A stretch of 64,000 bases of DNA from the NCBI GenBank assembly GCA_902826305.1, contig CADEEH010000003.1:1-64000 (forward strand). The letters are read 5' to 3'. The notes beneath the pieces are model-generated. The model did not search any database. It worked only from the letters and a program-made list of their open reading frames with translations, and was not told the DNA's origin. This document shows, piece after piece, positions 23,756-32,906 of this stretch (its first letter is position 1; every line of letters begins with the position of its first letter). Origin of the DNA: an uncultured Burkholderiales bacterium. GTDB lineage: Bacteria > Pseudomonadota > Gammaproteobacteria > Burkholderiales > Burkholderiaceae_E. The position numbers and the translations under genes were made by a program.

Positions 23756-25966
23756 ATGCTGCGCAGGCTGCACTCGACACTGGGGCTGATCGCCGCGCTG
23801 CTGCTGCTGGTGGTCGCGCTGACCGGCGCGGTGTTGTCGGTGTTCCCGACCATCGAGCGCGCGGCGGCACCGGCTGACGGCGGCGTTGACGTCGCGACAC
23901 TCGCCGGCCGTGTCGTCGCCACCGTGCCGGGTGTCGAGTCGCTGGTGCGTGATCCGTCGGGTGCGATCGTCGCCTACCACCGGGTGGGTGATGCGCAGCG
24001 GGTATCGCGTATCGATCCGGCCAGCGACAAGATACTCGCCGCCTACGAGGCGTCGGCGATCCAGCGCTGGGTGAAGAACCTGCATCGCCGGCTGCTGCTC
24101 GATGACGCCGGTCGGGCAGCGATCGGCGTGACGGCCGCCTGCATGCTGGTCATCCTGGTCTGCGGCCTGCTGCTGCTCGTTCGGCAGATGGGCGGCTGGA
24201 GACGGCTGGCCGGCCGGCTGCGCGGTGATTCGCTGCAACGACTGCACAACGAACCGGCCCGCCTCGCGCTGGCCGGGCTGGTATTGTCCGCCGCCACCGG
24301 CGTGCTGATGTCGCTGGCGAGTTTCGGCCTGATCCCCGAAGGCGGCGGCACCGACCCGCTGCTGGACCTGCAGCCGAGCGCGGCGACCACCATCGCGCTT
24401 GGTGACATGCCGGCGCTGCGGGCGGTCGACGTGTCACGCCTGCGGCAGCTGAAACTGGCGAACCCGGGTGATGCCGGCGATGTGATCGAGCTGGAGACCA
24501 CCGACGGTGCGGGTGCGATCGATCCGGCCACCGGCGACTGGCTGGCGTACGTCGCCCTCGACCGCTGGCAGCGCCTGCATGCGACGGTGCGCATGTTGCA
24601 CACCGGCGAGGGCCTGTGGTGGCTCGCGTTGCTGCTGGGCGCGTCGTCGCTGACGGTGCCGCTGCTGGCGGTGACCGGGATGTTGATCTGGCGGCGTCGG
24701 CGCCGGAGCATGCCGCGCCTGGTCGGCAATGTGCCGGCCCAGGAAGCCGATACCGTGCTGCTGGTCGGCAGCGAGACCAACACCACCTGGGCGTTCGCCT
24801 CGGCGCTGCACACGGCGCTGACCCGCGCCGGGTTGTCTGTGCACACGGTATCGATGAACGAGCTCGCGGACGGCTATCGCCACGCACGTCGCCTGCTGGT
24901 GCTGACGGCGACCTATGGGGACGGCGAGGCGCCGGAGGGCGCGCGCCGGTTCGTGGCGAGGCTGGAGCGGATGGCGGCACCGACCGGCGTGGCGTTCGCG
25001 GTGCTCGGCTTCGGTGACCGCCAGTTTCCGCGCTTCTGTGCGTTCGCGCGCCAGGTGCACGCGGTGCTCGTTGCCAAGGGATTCGAGCCGCTGCGCGAGC
25101 CGGGCACGGTCGACCGGCAGTCCGAGCCCGAGTTCCGCGACTGGTGCGAATGGCTCGGTAAGGCGCTTGGTGTGGTGCTCGACATCCAATACACGCCGCC
25201 GCTGATCCGCACCACCGCGCTGACATTGGTCTCGCGCATCGACTACGGTGCCGATCCGCAGACGTTTGCCGCGGTCCTTCGTTTCGCACCCACGGCGCTC
25301 GCCGGCGGGTGGCGATCCTGGCTGGGGGCCTCGAGGCTGCCGGCCTTCGAGACCGGGGATCTGCTGGGCGTCGTTGCGCCCGGCGGGGCCTCGCCGCGTT
25401 ACTACTCGCTGGCCAGCGCGGCCGCCGACGGCGCGGCCGAGATCTGCGTACGCCGACAGGTCGGGGGCGTGTGCTCGACCTTCCTGACCGGGCTGCAGCC
25501 CGGCGCGCAGATCCAGGCGTTCGTTCGGCCGCACTCGAGCTTTCGCCCGGCGGCCGGCGAGCAGCCGGTGATCCTGATCGGCGCGGGCACCGGTATCGGT
25601 CCGCTGATCGGCTTCATCCGGCACAACCCGCCGCAGCGCGCCATGTACCTGTACTTCGGGGCCCGCGATGCCGAGGGCGACTTCCTCTATCGCGACGAGT
25701 TGCACGGCCTGGTCGACGACCGCCGCCTGCGCGCGTTGACGACCGCGTTCTCGCGATCCGTCGAGCGCGCGTATGTGCAGGATCGCCTGGTCGCCGACAC
25801 GCAGCGGCTGCGCGAGCTGATCGCCCAGGGCGCCCAGGTGATGGTCTGCGGCGGCCGCAAGATGGCCGACGGCGTGGCGAAGGCCTGGGAGGGCATCCTC
25901 GTGGGCAGCGGCCTCTCGGTGGCGCAGCTGCGCGCACAAGGGCGTTATGTCGAAGACGTCTATTGA
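23756..25966 (+). CDS. PepSY-TM / flavodoxin / FAD-NAD(P)H reductase fusion
   Basis: A 736-residue membrane flavoprotein. An N-terminal PepSY-associated membrane part has four transmembrane helices (about residues 8-30, 120-145, 168-193 and 283-312) with a PepSY loop between the first two. A flavodoxin-like domain follows (residues about 335-470, with LTATYGDGEAPEGA), then a ferredoxin-NADP-reductase-type module: RYYSLAS for FAD, ILIGAGTGIGPLIGFI for NAD(P)H, and MVCGGRKMADGV at the C-terminus. Electrons would pass from cytosolic NAD(P)H through FAD and FMN to a periplasmic acceptor, probably the flavinylated DUF2271 protein encoded 16 bp upstream. Relatives act in siderophore or metal reduction. 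ApbE overlaps its 3' end by 20 bases. Confidence 0.85.
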   Translation: MLRRLHSTLGLIAALLLLVVALTGAVLSVFPTIERAAAPADGGVDVATLAGRVVATVPGVESLVRDPSGAIVAYHRVGDAQRVSRIDPASDKILAAYEASAIQRWVKNLHRRLLLDDAGRAAIGVTAACMLVILVCGLLLLVRQMGGWRRLAGRLRGDSLQRLHNEPARLALAGLVLSAATGVLMSLASFGLIPEGGGTDPLLDLQPSAATTIALGDMPALRAVDVSRLRQLKLANPGDAGDVIELETTDGAGAIDPATGDWLAYVALDRWQRLHATVRMLHTGEGLWWLALLLGASSLTVPLLAVTGMLIWRRRRRSMPRLVGNVPAQEADTVLLVGSETNTTWAFASALHTALTRAGLSVHTVSMNELADGYRHARRLLVLTATYGDGEAPEGARRFVARLERMAAPTGVAFAVLGFGDRQFPRFCAFARQVHAVLVAKGFEPLREPGTVDRQSEPEFRDWCEWLGKALGVVLDIQYTPPLIRTTALTLVSRIDYGADPQTFAAVLRFAPTALAGGWRSWLGASRLPAFETGDLLGVVAPGGASPRYYSLASAAADGAAEICVRRQVGGVCSTFLTGLQPGAQIQAFVRPHSSFRPAAGEQPVILIGAGTGIGPLIGFIRHNPPQRAMYLYFGARDAEGDFLYRDELHGLVDDRRLRALTTAFSRSVERAYVQDRLVADTQRLRELIAQGAQVMVCGGRKMADGVAKAWEGILVGSGLSVAQLRAQGRYVEDVY

Positions 25967-26915
25967 CTGGCTGCCTCGCTGGCGGTTGAACGATTGCCGC
26001 GCGTCCGGCGACACGATGGGCACACGCTACAGCGCGCGTTTCCACGCACCACAAGGCACGGACGTGCGACGGATCGTCGCCGACCTGCACACCGCGGTCA
26101 CCGCGGTCGACGATCGGATGTCGAACTGGAAATCCGATTCCGAGCTGTCCCGATTGAACCGGGCGGCGATCGGGGACTGGGTCTGCCTATCCGCCGACCT
26201 CGTGGCCGTCCTCGTCCGCGCGATGGAGATCGGACGCGGGACCGGCAACGCATTCAACATCGGCGTCGGTGACCTCGTCGGCGAGTGGGGCTTCGGCCCG
26301 TCCGGCCAGCACTGCCCGCCGGCCGCGCCCTGGAGCGTGCGTCCGCGTCTACCGGTCGACGAGTTGTTGGAGGTCGACAGGATCGGATGCCGGGCGCGCA
26401 AGGTCGGGCCGGTTGCACTGGACCTGTGCGGCATCGCCAAGGGCTTCGGTGTCGACCAGCTCGCTGGGGTTCTCGACCGTCACGGCATGGAGTCCTGGCT
26501 CATCGGCATCGACGGCGAATTGCGCTCTCGAGGCTGCAAGCCGGATACGTCGCCATGGACGATCGCGCTGGAAGCGCCCGATGACAACCAACGTGCCGCC
26601 ATGGGTGTGGTCGAACTGGGCGACGCGGCGATCGCCACCTCGGGTGACTACCGGCACCGGACCCGGATCGACGGCCAGCGGGTCTCACACACGATGGATC
26701 CACGCGCCGGCGGACCGCTGCGAGGCGAGCTCGCCAGTGTCACCGTCATCAGGGCAACCTGCATCGATGCCGACGCCTATGCGACCGCGCTGATGGTCCT
26801 CGGCGAGAAGGCGGGTCTCGACCACGCACGGCGGGTCGGCCTCGATGTCTTGTTCGTCGCGCGGGTCGGCGAAGGATTTCGCGCGATCGGCACCGGGTTC
26901 TTCGACCGCGCATAG
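25947..26915 (+). CDS. apbE: FAD:protein FMN transferase (ApbE)
   Basis: A 322-residue ApbE protein. Motifs in order: MGTRYSARF at the start of the domain, MSNWKSDSELSRLN, LDLCGIAKGFGVDQ, ATSGDYRHR, SHTMDPRAGGPLRG, and DADAYATALMVLG, which supply the FAD and magnesium sites. ApbE splits FAD and attaches FMN through a phosphoester to Thr/Ser of target proteins. The start overlaps the reductase gene by 20 bases, showing tight coupling. Most ApbE proteins are periplasmic with a signal peptide or lipobox; here the N-terminus (MSKTSIDWLPRWRLND) has neither and no upstream extension is available outside the reductase frame. Modification would then have to occur before export, or the enzyme uses another route. 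Confidence 0.9.
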   Translation: MSKTSIDWLPRWRLNDCRASGDTMGTRYSARFHAPQGTDVRRIVADLHTAVTAVDDRMSNWKSDSELSRLNRAAIGDWVCLSADLVAVLVRAMEIGRGTGNAFNIGVGDLVGEWGFGPSGQHCPPAAPWSVRPRLPVDELLEVDRIGCRARKVGPVALDLCGIAKGFGVDQLAGVLDRHGMESWLIGIDGELRSRGCKPDTSPWTIALEAPDDNQRAAMGVVELGDAAIATSGDYRHRTRIDGQRVSHTMDPRAGGPLRGELASVTVIRATCIDADAYATALMVLGEKAGLDHARRVGLDVLFVARVGEGFRAIGTGFFDRA

Positions 26916-26979
26916 CCGACCACCTTACGCCTGGTGACCGCACTGCTCGACGGTGACGACGATGCCGACGCGACCCTTG

Positions 26980-27591
26980 TCACGGTGGCCGCCGAGGTGC
27001 GGCGAGGCGGGTCGTACTTCCGGCATCGTCACCCCAGATCGTCTCTTCGTTCCATCCGAGCGCGGAGAACTCCGCGGCACGCAGCGGCGCCTCACCCGCG
27101 GCGAAGAACTCATCGAGCTGGGGCGGATCGACGGTGGTGCCCGCAAGCATCGCGTGGGCCTGGCCGCGATGATGGATCTGGTGCTGGAACAGGTGCAGGA
27201 GCAGCCGGTCGCGGCGCTCGACCTGGACCCGAGTGTCGCCACGGTTGATTCGCACCTCGCCATCCAGCGAGGCATCCGTCAGCGCCTCACAGACGGCGAG
27301 CAGACGGCGGTCGACCAGCGCCTGCTCGCGCTGCAGGTCGGCAACCGTGGCACACGGCGTCGGATCGTTCCACGCGGCCGGCCCGAGCCAGCCACCTTCC
27401 AGGCTGTCGACGTAGAACCGGTCGATGACCAGGACGTGATTGAGCGTGGCCTTGATGGACGGGAAGTAGCTCGTGCGGGAGGCCTCGAACTCCGCCTGTG
27501 TCAGGCAGGCGCACGCGGCGAGCAGGCGATGATTGGCCCAGGCATTGTTGTAGGCCATCCCACGGAACGTACCGACCAGTGACGCGTGCAC
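26980..27591 (-). CDS. DinB-family four-helix protein
   Basis: A 203-residue helical-bundle protein of the DinB/YfiT group. Metal-ligand histidines are visible in LNHVLVIDRFY and HLFQHQIHHRGQAHAML, matching the three-His site. DinB-fold proteins include thiol-dependent S-transferases (bacillithiol, mycothiol), but members in proteobacteria are mostly uncharacterised. The GTG at 27591 has GGAGG five bases upstream. It is convergent with apbE and on the same strand as livF, 110 bp beyond that gene's start-distal end, with no sign of a shared operon. Confidence 0.82.
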   Translation of the reverse strand: MHASLVGTFRGMAYNNAWANHRLLAACACLTQAEFEASRTSYFPSIKATLNHVLVIDRFYVDSLEGGWLGPAAWNDPTPCATVADLQREQALVDRRLLAVCEALTDASLDGEVRINRGDTRVQVERRDRLLLHLFQHQIHHRGQAHAMLAGTTVDPPQLDEFFAAGEAPLRAAEFSALGWNEETIWGDDAGSTTRLAAPRRPP

Positions 27592-27701
27592 ATGTGCCTC
27601 CGGGGTCGCCCGGCGCCACGGGCTCGGGATCGAGTCTAGGCGAAACGAATGCCGTCGACGATCGGCGCCAGCACGACGGACGTGGGTTCAGCCCGACCCG
27701 G

Positions 27702-28403
27702 TCAGACCCCCAGATGACGATGCCAGAGCCCGCGGTCCGCATCCAGCGCCGCGGAGCTTCCTTCCCACACCACACGCCCCTTCTCCAGGATCACGTGCCG
27801 ATCGGCCACCGTCACCAGCCTGGCCACGTACTTGTCGATGACCAGCATCGCGTGGCCGGCCGCTCGCAGCGCCTGCAACGCCTGCCAGATCTCCTCGCGC
27901 ACCAGCGGGGCCAGCCCTTCGGTCGCTTCGTCCAGGATCACCAGGTGCGGATGGGTGACCAGCGCGCGGCCGATCGCGAGCATCTGCTGCTCGCCGCCCG
28001 ACAACTGGTTGCCGAGGTGGCCACGGCGTTCGGCCAATTTCGGAAACAGCTCGTAGACCCGCGCCGGGGTCCACAACGTGCCGTCGCGCTGGAACGCGGC
28101 CAGGTGTTCGTGCACGGTGAGATTGGCGAACACCTGCCGCCCCTCGGGCACGAGCGCGATGCCGGCGCGGGCGATGCGGTGGGGCGGCGCGCCGTGGATC
28201 GGCTGCTCGCGGAATCGCACCTGGCCTCGGCTCGGCTTCAGCAACCCGACGATGCAGCGGACCAGGGTCGTCTTGCCCATGCCGTTGCGACCGAGCAGCC
28301 CGACGATCTCGCCCGCGGCCACGGTCAGGCCGGCACCGAACAGCACCGGGCTGCTGCCATAACCGGCGTGGACGTCGTCGACGCTGAGCAGCGGCGCGTT
28401 CAT
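27702..28403 (-). CDS. livF: Branched-chain amino acid-type ABC transporter ATPase LivF
   Basis: A 233-residue ABC ATPase with Walker A GRNGMGKTT, signature LSGGEQQML, Walker B LVILDEATEGL and the LivF-typical ALVPEGRQVFANLTV after the Q-loop. With LivG it powers import through LivH/LivM. It is the last gene of a seven-gene leftward operon that begins with a Rieske dioxygenase pair, starting 25 bp after livG. LivF-type pairs also serve importers of aromatic acids, amides and urea, and the oxygenase context favours an aromatic or related substrate here. Confidence 0.92.
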   Translation of the reverse strand: MNAPLLSVDDVHAGYGSSPVLFGAGLTVAAGEIVGLLGRNGMGKTTLVRCIVGLLKPSRGQVRFREQPIHGAPPHRIARAGIALVPEGRQVFANLTVHEHLAAFQRDGTLWTPARVYELFPKLAERRGHLGNQLSGGEQQMLAIGRALVTHPHLVILDEATEGLAPLVREEIWQALQALRAAGHAMLVIDKYVARLVTVADRHVILEKGRVVWEGSSAALDADRGLWHRHLGV

Positions 28404-28428
28404 CCGGCGTGCCCGCGGTGATCGACGG

Positions 28429-29178
28429 TCACGCGGTTTCTCCGTCGCCCAGGTAGGCCGCGACCACGTCGGCGTCGGCGCGCACCTCGGCCGGCGTGCC
28501 GCGGGCGATCACACGTCCGTTGACCAGCACGCTGACCCGGTCGGCCAGCCGGAACACCGCATCGACGTCGTGTTCGATCAGCAGCACCGCGGTGCGACCG
28601 CGCAGCCCGGCGATCAGCGTTTCCATGTGGGCCGACTCCTCGGCGCCCAGGCCGGCCATCGGCTCGTCCAGCAGCACCAGGCGCGGGCCGGCGGCCAGTG
28701 CCATCGCCACCTCGAGCACACGCCGTTCGCCGTGTGACAACGCGTCGATCCGTCGATCACCCCGGGCCGCGAGCCGCAGTCCGGACAGGATGTCGTCGGC
28801 CTGCTCGAACAGCGCGTGTTCTCGTGCCACCGGTGCCCATGCCCGCAGGCTGCTGCCCTGCGCCGCCTGCAGTGCCAGCGCGACATGGTCACGCACCGTG
28901 AAGTGGGCGAACAGCCGCGTGATCTGGAACGACCGTGCAAGCCCCAGGCGGGCGCGCCGGTTCGCAGGCCAGTGCGTGATGTCGCGGCCGTCGAAGCTGA
29001 CGCGCCCTTCGTCGGGTGTGAGCTGCCCGGCGAGTTGCGCGACCAGTGTCGTCTTGCCGGCGCCGTTCGGCCCGATCAGTGCATGGATCTCACCGGCGCC
29101 CACCTGCAGGTCGACCCGGTCGGTGGCGACCAGGGCGCCGAAACGCTTGACCAGTCCGGCCACCGTCAACAACGTCAT
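28429..29178 (-). CDS. livG: Branched-chain amino acid-type ABC transporter ATPase LivG
   Basis: A 249-residue ABC ATPase: Walker A GPNGAGKTT, the LivG-type GLARSFQITRLFAHFTVRDHV, signature LSHGERRVLEVAMAL and Walker B LVLLDEPMAGL. The signature departs from canonical LSGGQ to LSHGE, as is usual in this family. Its ATG overlaps the livM stop by four bases (ATGA), so the two are translationally coupled. Confidence 0.92.
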   Translation of the reverse strand: MTLLTVAGLVKRFGALVATDRVDLQVGAGEIHALIGPNGAGKTTLVAQLAGQLTPDEGRVSFDGRDITHWPANRRARLGLARSFQITRLFAHFTVRDHVALALQAAQGSSLRAWAPVAREHALFEQADDILSGLRLAARGDRRIDALSHGERRVLEVAMALAAGPRLVLLDEPMAGLGAEESAHMETLIAGLRGRTAVLLIEHDVDAVFRLADRVSVLVNGRVIARGTPAEVRADADVVAAYLGDGETA

Positions 29179-30098
29179 CGCGCGAACCATCCGGCGATGC
29201 CGCGGCGTGCGAACAGGACGACGGCCAGCAGCACCCAGCCGGTCCAGAACGCCCAGTACGGGGTGTAGGCCGCGAGCACCTCTTCCAGCAGCAGCAGCAC
29301 CGCCGCCCCGAGCACGCCGCCCCACAACGAGCCGACCCCACCGAGGATCACCATCACCATCAGCGTGCCCGATTGTGTCCAGTGCAACGCGTTCGGGCTC
29401 ACGTAGCCTTGCAGGTTCACGCTGAGCGCCCCGGCGATGCCGCAGACCACGCCGCCGACGGTGAAGACCAGCCGCTGGATCGTCAGCGTCGGGAAACCCA
29501 GCGCCTGCGCCCGCAGTTCGTCGTCGCGCAACGCCAGCAGCGCACGGCCCAGGCGGGACGGCACCATCCGGTGCAACGCATACAGTGCCAGCGCCAGCAG
29601 CAGCAGCGACACCCACCACAACGTGGGCCCGTGTTTCAGGTCCAGGCCGAAGCCCAGCACCGACCGCGCGCGCACGTTGAGTCCTTCGTCGCCGCCCCAG
29701 GCCTTGATCGAGTTGGCCAGGTAATACAGCATCTGCGCGAACGCCAGGGTGATCATGATGAAGTACACGCCGCGTGTGCGCAGCGAGATCGCCCCGATCG
29801 CCCCCGCCGCCGCGCCGCAGACCGCGACCGTCAGCAGCAGGTGCGCCGCGGCGTGGTGGACTCCTTCGGTCAGCGCGATGCCGGTCGTGTAGGCGCCCAG
29901 CCCGAAGAACGCCGCATGCCCGAGCGAGACCATGCCGCCGTACCCCAGCACCAGGTTCAGGCTGGTGGCTGCCAGCGCATAGACCGCGATGCGGGTGGCC
30001 AGGCTCAGGTAGAAGCCGGCATCGAACGCGTCCAGCAGGGCCGGCAGCAGAACCAGCACGATGCCGGCCGCCGCCAGTGCCAGCGTGCGCGCCGTCAT
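29175..30098 (-). CDS. livM: Branched-chain amino acid-type ABC permease LivM
   Basis: A 307-residue inner-membrane permease with about eight to ten helices. The segment SLNLVLGYGGMVSLGHAAFFGLGAYT and the later GSLWGGVLGAAVLLLLEE are typical of LivM. It pairs with LivH to form the transmembrane channel. Start 30098 is supported by the four-base overlap with livH; a longer reading to 30200 would lie inside livH. Confidence 0.9.
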   Translation of the reverse strand: MTARTLALAAAGIVLVLLPALLDAFDAGFYLSLATRIAVYALAATSLNLVLGYGGMVSLGHAAFFGLGAYTTGIALTEGVHHAAAHLLLTVAVCGAAAGAIGAISLRTRGVYFIMITLAFAQMLYYLANSIKAWGGDEGLNVRARSVLGFGLDLKHGPTLWWVSLLLLALALYALHRMVPSRLGRALLALRDDELRAQALGFPTLTIQRLVFTVGGVVCGIAGALSVNLQGYVSPNALHWTQSGTLMVMVILGGVGSLWGGVLGAAVLLLLEEVLAAYTPYWAFWTGWVLLAVVLFARRGIAGWFAR

Positions 30099-31012
30099 CC
30101 GCGCGCGGGGAACAGGCCGCGCGGCCGCCAGACCAGCACCGCCGCCATGAACACGTACACCGCCACCGACGCCAGCGCCGGCCCGGCCGCGCTGGCCCAC
30201 GACGGCGGCAGGAACACACGCAGCAGCGCCGGCAACGCGGTTCGTCCCAGTGTATCGACCGCACCCACCAGCAGTGCACCGACGAACGCGCCGCGCATCG
30301 AGCCGATGCCGCCGATCACGACGACAACGAAGGCCAGGATCAGGATGTTCTCACCCATGCCGACCTGCACCGCCAGCAGCGGACCGAGCAGCGCGCCGGC
30401 GACCGCACACAACCCGGCGCCGATGCCGAACACCGCCGTGAACAGCCGATCGACGTCCACACCCATCACCCGGGTCATCTCGCGATTGGCGGCACCGGCG
30501 CGAACCAGTGCGCCCAGCCGCGTCTTCTGCACCAGCAGCCACATCATCAGCGCCAGCGCCAGTCCGACGCCGATGATCAGCAGCCGGTACGCGGGGTAGG
30601 GCAGTCCGGGCAGCAGTTGCACCGGCCCGTCGAGCGCGGCCGGCGCGGCCAGCGGCAGGTCGTTGCCGAAGACCATCTTCACGCCGTCGTTCAGGATCAG
30701 GATCAGCGCGAAGGTGGCCAGCACCTGCGACAGATGGTCGCGGGTGTACAGCGTGCGCAGCAGCGTCGTCTCCAGCAGCATGCCGAAGGCGGCGGTGGCG
30801 AGCACCGCGATCCCGACGCCGAGTGTGAACGATCCGGTGGCCGCGGTGGCCCAGGCGGCGACGAACGCGCCCACCATGTACAGCGAGCCGTGGGCGAGGT
30901 TGATCATGTCCATCACGCCGAACACCAGCGTGAGCCCCGCGGCCAGCAGGAACAGCATCAGCCCGAACTGGGCGCCGTTGAGCGCCTGTTCGAGAAGGAG
31001 GATGCCGCTCAC
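30095..31012 (-). CDS. livH: Branched-chain amino acid-type ABC permease LivH
   Basis: A 305-residue membrane protein. QFGLMLFLLAAGLTLVFGVMDMINLAHGSLYMVGAF is the LivH hallmark region, and GGIGSMRGAFVGALLVGAVD the conserved C-terminal loop that contacts the ATPases. The start is the GTG at 31012, overlapping the livK stop by four bases (GTGA), and puts the first hydrophobic helix at the normal distance. Reading further upstream would enter livK. Confidence 0.9.
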   Translation of the reverse strand: MSGILLLEQALNGAQFGLMLFLLAAGLTLVFGVMDMINLAHGSLYMVGAFVAAWATAATGSFTLGVGIAVLATAAFGMLLETTLLRTLYTRDHLSQVLATFALILILNDGVKMVFGNDLPLAAPAALDGPVQLLPGLPYPAYRLLIIGVGLALALMMWLLVQKTRLGALVRAGAANREMTRVMGVDVDRLFTAVFGIGAGLCAVAGALLGPLLAVQVGMGENILILAFVVVVIGGIGSMRGAFVGALLVGAVDTLGRTALPALLRVFLPPSWASAAGPALASVAVYVFMAAVLVWRPRGLFPARG

Positions 31013-32193
31013 TTCATGTTGCAGGCCTGCACGTACGCGTCGCCGTGGTCCTTCAGGATCGGTTCGTCGAAGGACTTGTTGACGAGACCGCCCTTGCCGT
31101 CGTTGCCGACGGTGCGCACGTAGTAGTTCTGCACCGGATACTGGTTGCTGTTGAAGCGGAACGGCCCGCGCACCGAATCCCACTTCGCGCTCTTCAGAGC
31201 CTTGCGCACCGCGTCGACGTCGTCGAGCCTGCCCTTCAGGTCGCGGACCGCGGCGTGGATCAGCTGGGCGGTGTCGTAGCCCTGGCTCGCGTACAGCGTG
31301 GGCATCCGCTTGTATTCCTGCTGGAAGGCGGCGACGAACTTCTGGTTGGCGGGATTGGCGAAGTCCGGCGACCAGTGCGCGGTGTTGAAGATGCCGGCCA
31401 TCGCGCCGCCGACCGGGCCGATCACGTCCTGGTCGGCGGAAAAGCCGGGCAACAGCAGCGTGCTCTGCGCACCCAGTCCGGCGCCGACGAACTGCTTGAT
31501 GAAGTTGATGCCCATGCCGCCCGGCAGGAACACGTAGACCGCCTGCGGCCTGGCGGCACGGATCTCGGCCAGTTCGGCCGCGTAATCGAGCTGGCCGAGC
31601 TTGGTGTAGTTCTCGCCCAGCACCTGGCCCTTGAACATGCGCTTGAAGCCGGCCAGCGAATCCTTGCCCGCCTGGTAGTTGGGTGCGAGCAGGTAGACAC
31701 TCTTCAGGCCGCGCTGGTTGGCGAGCTGGCCGGCGGCCTCGTGATAGGCGTCGTTCGGCCACGAGACCGCGAAGAACAGCGGATTGCAGTCCTTGCCCGC
31801 CATCGGGCTGGGCGCCGCGTTCGGGCTCAGGTAGATGACCTTGTTGTCCAGCGCCTCGGGCAGCGCGGCCAGCATGATGTTGGAGAACACGACACCGGTC
31901 ATGAAGTCGACCTTGTCGCGTTTGATGTTCTTCTCGAAGAGCTGGCGCGCGACGTCCGGCTTGAACTGGTCGTCGGCGATCAGCACCTCGGCCGGCAGCC
32001 CGCCGAGTTTGCCGCCGTTGAGCTTGACCGCGAGCAGGAAACCGTCGCGGATGTCGTTGCCCAGCGCCGATTGTGGACCGGACAACGTGCTGACGAAGCC
32101 GACCTTGACCTTGTCGGCGGCCGACGCGCCGCCGGCCAGGGGAAGACCGCCGGCGAGCACGGCGAGAACGGCAAGTGAGCGCAAGGGGTTCAT
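31009..32193 (-). CDS. livK: Periplasmic substrate-binding protein, LivK type
   Basis: A 394-residue type I periplasmic binding protein with a clear signal peptide (MNPLRSLAVLAVLAGGLPLAGGASA). KVKVGFVSTLSGPQSALGNDIRDGF and YLSPNAAPSPMAGKDCNPLFF are typical of the Leu/Ile/Val/amide/aromatic-acid binding family. A long family-typical lobe follows, ending DGDAYVQACNMK. It is encoded 25 bp after the Rieske beta subunit and right before livH, so the binding protein probably recognises the oxygenase substrate or a precursor. The ligand cannot be assigned from sequence; such proteins in betaproteobacteria often bind aromatic acids. Confidence 0.9.
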   Translation of the reverse strand: MNPLRSLAVLAVLAGGLPLAGGASAADKVKVGFVSTLSGPQSALGNDIRDGFLLAVKLNGGKLGGLPAEVLIADDQFKPDVARQLFEKNIKRDKVDFMTGVVFSNIMLAALPEALDNKVIYLSPNAAPSPMAGKDCNPLFFAVSWPNDAYHEAAGQLANQRGLKSVYLLAPNYQAGKDSLAGFKRMFKGQVLGENYTKLGQLDYAAELAEIRAARPQAVYVFLPGGMGINFIKQFVGAGLGAQSTLLLPGFSADQDVIGPVGGAMAGIFNTAHWSPDFANPANQKFVAAFQQEYKRMPTLYASQGYDTAQLIHAAVRDLKGRLDDVDAVRKALKSAKWDSVRGPFRFNSNQYPVQNYYVRTVGNDGKGGLVNKSFDEPILKDHGDAYVQACNMK

Positions 32194-32218
32194 CTCGATC
32201 CCGGGGTGGTGATGCGGT

Positions 32219-32890
32219 TCATACCCAGACCTGCAGCACGTAGTCGTACGGGGCCTGGCTGTTGAAGAGATCCACGCGCTGCAGCCTGATCCTCAGCACA
32301 CCGGCCGCATCACGCACCAGCGTGTGGCGGTAGCTGCCGCCGAAGTGCCGCACGACGTCGCGCCGCAGCTCCATCAGGTGGAACCGCGAGCGCACGGTGA
32401 TCGTGCCGCCGTCGATCGACTCGACCGCGACGTGGCTGACGACGTGGTTGGTCTCCCACATCGGCGCCTGCGACCAGGCGTTCGGATGGGTGACGCGACC
32501 CTTGCGGATCTCCATCAGCAGCTTGTCCTCGGCGAAGATCGACGGCGTGCCCTCCCAGTCGGTCTGGTCGGGTGTGACCGGCATCCAGTAGATGCCGTCG
32601 TCGGCGAAACAGTCGATGAACGCCTGCCAGTGTTTGCCGTCGAGCAGTTCGGCCTGGCGGTACAGCAGCTGCTGCACCTCGTGCAGCAGCGCGGGCTCCA
32701 CGGCAAGGGCCGGCGGCGGCAGGTCGCTGCGCGGCTGCTGCGCGACCGAGACCGGCGCACGCGGCGAATGATCGGGGGCAACCGACTGCGCGCCGGTCCG
32801 TGCGCCGTCGCCGTCACCCTCGATGACCACCGCCTGCGCGAGCAGATGTTCGAAGTCGGGGCCGGCGCTGGGAATGGTCCGGTTGCTCAT
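32219..32890 (-). CDS. Aromatic-ring-hydroxylating dioxygenase beta subunit
   Basis: A 223-residue protein whose C-terminal 160 residues form the NTF2-like beta subunit of ring-hydroxylating oxygenases: EVQQLLYRQAELLDGKHWQAFIDCFADDGIYWMP, HVVSHVAVESI and FHLMELRRDV. The first 60 residues are a polar, Ala/Pro-rich extension unusual in length for the family. Beta subunits have a structural role in alpha3beta3 oxygenases. It starts 16 bp after the alpha-subunit gene. No ferredoxin or reductase gene is present in the operon, so these must come from elsewhere. Confidence 0.88.
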   Translation of the reverse strand: MSNRTIPSAGPDFEHLLAQAVVIEGDGDGARTGAQSVAPDHSPRAPVSVAQQPRSDLPPPALAVEPALLHEVQQLLYRQAELLDGKHWQAFIDCFADDGIYWMPVTPDQTDWEGTPSIFAEDKLLMEIRKGRVTHPNAWSQAPMWETNHVVSHVAVESIDGGTITVRSRFHLMELRRDVVRHFGGSYRHTLVRDAAGVLRIRLQRVDLFNSQAPYDYVLQVWV

Positions 32891-32906
32891 CTCGGATTCC
32901 TTCGGC

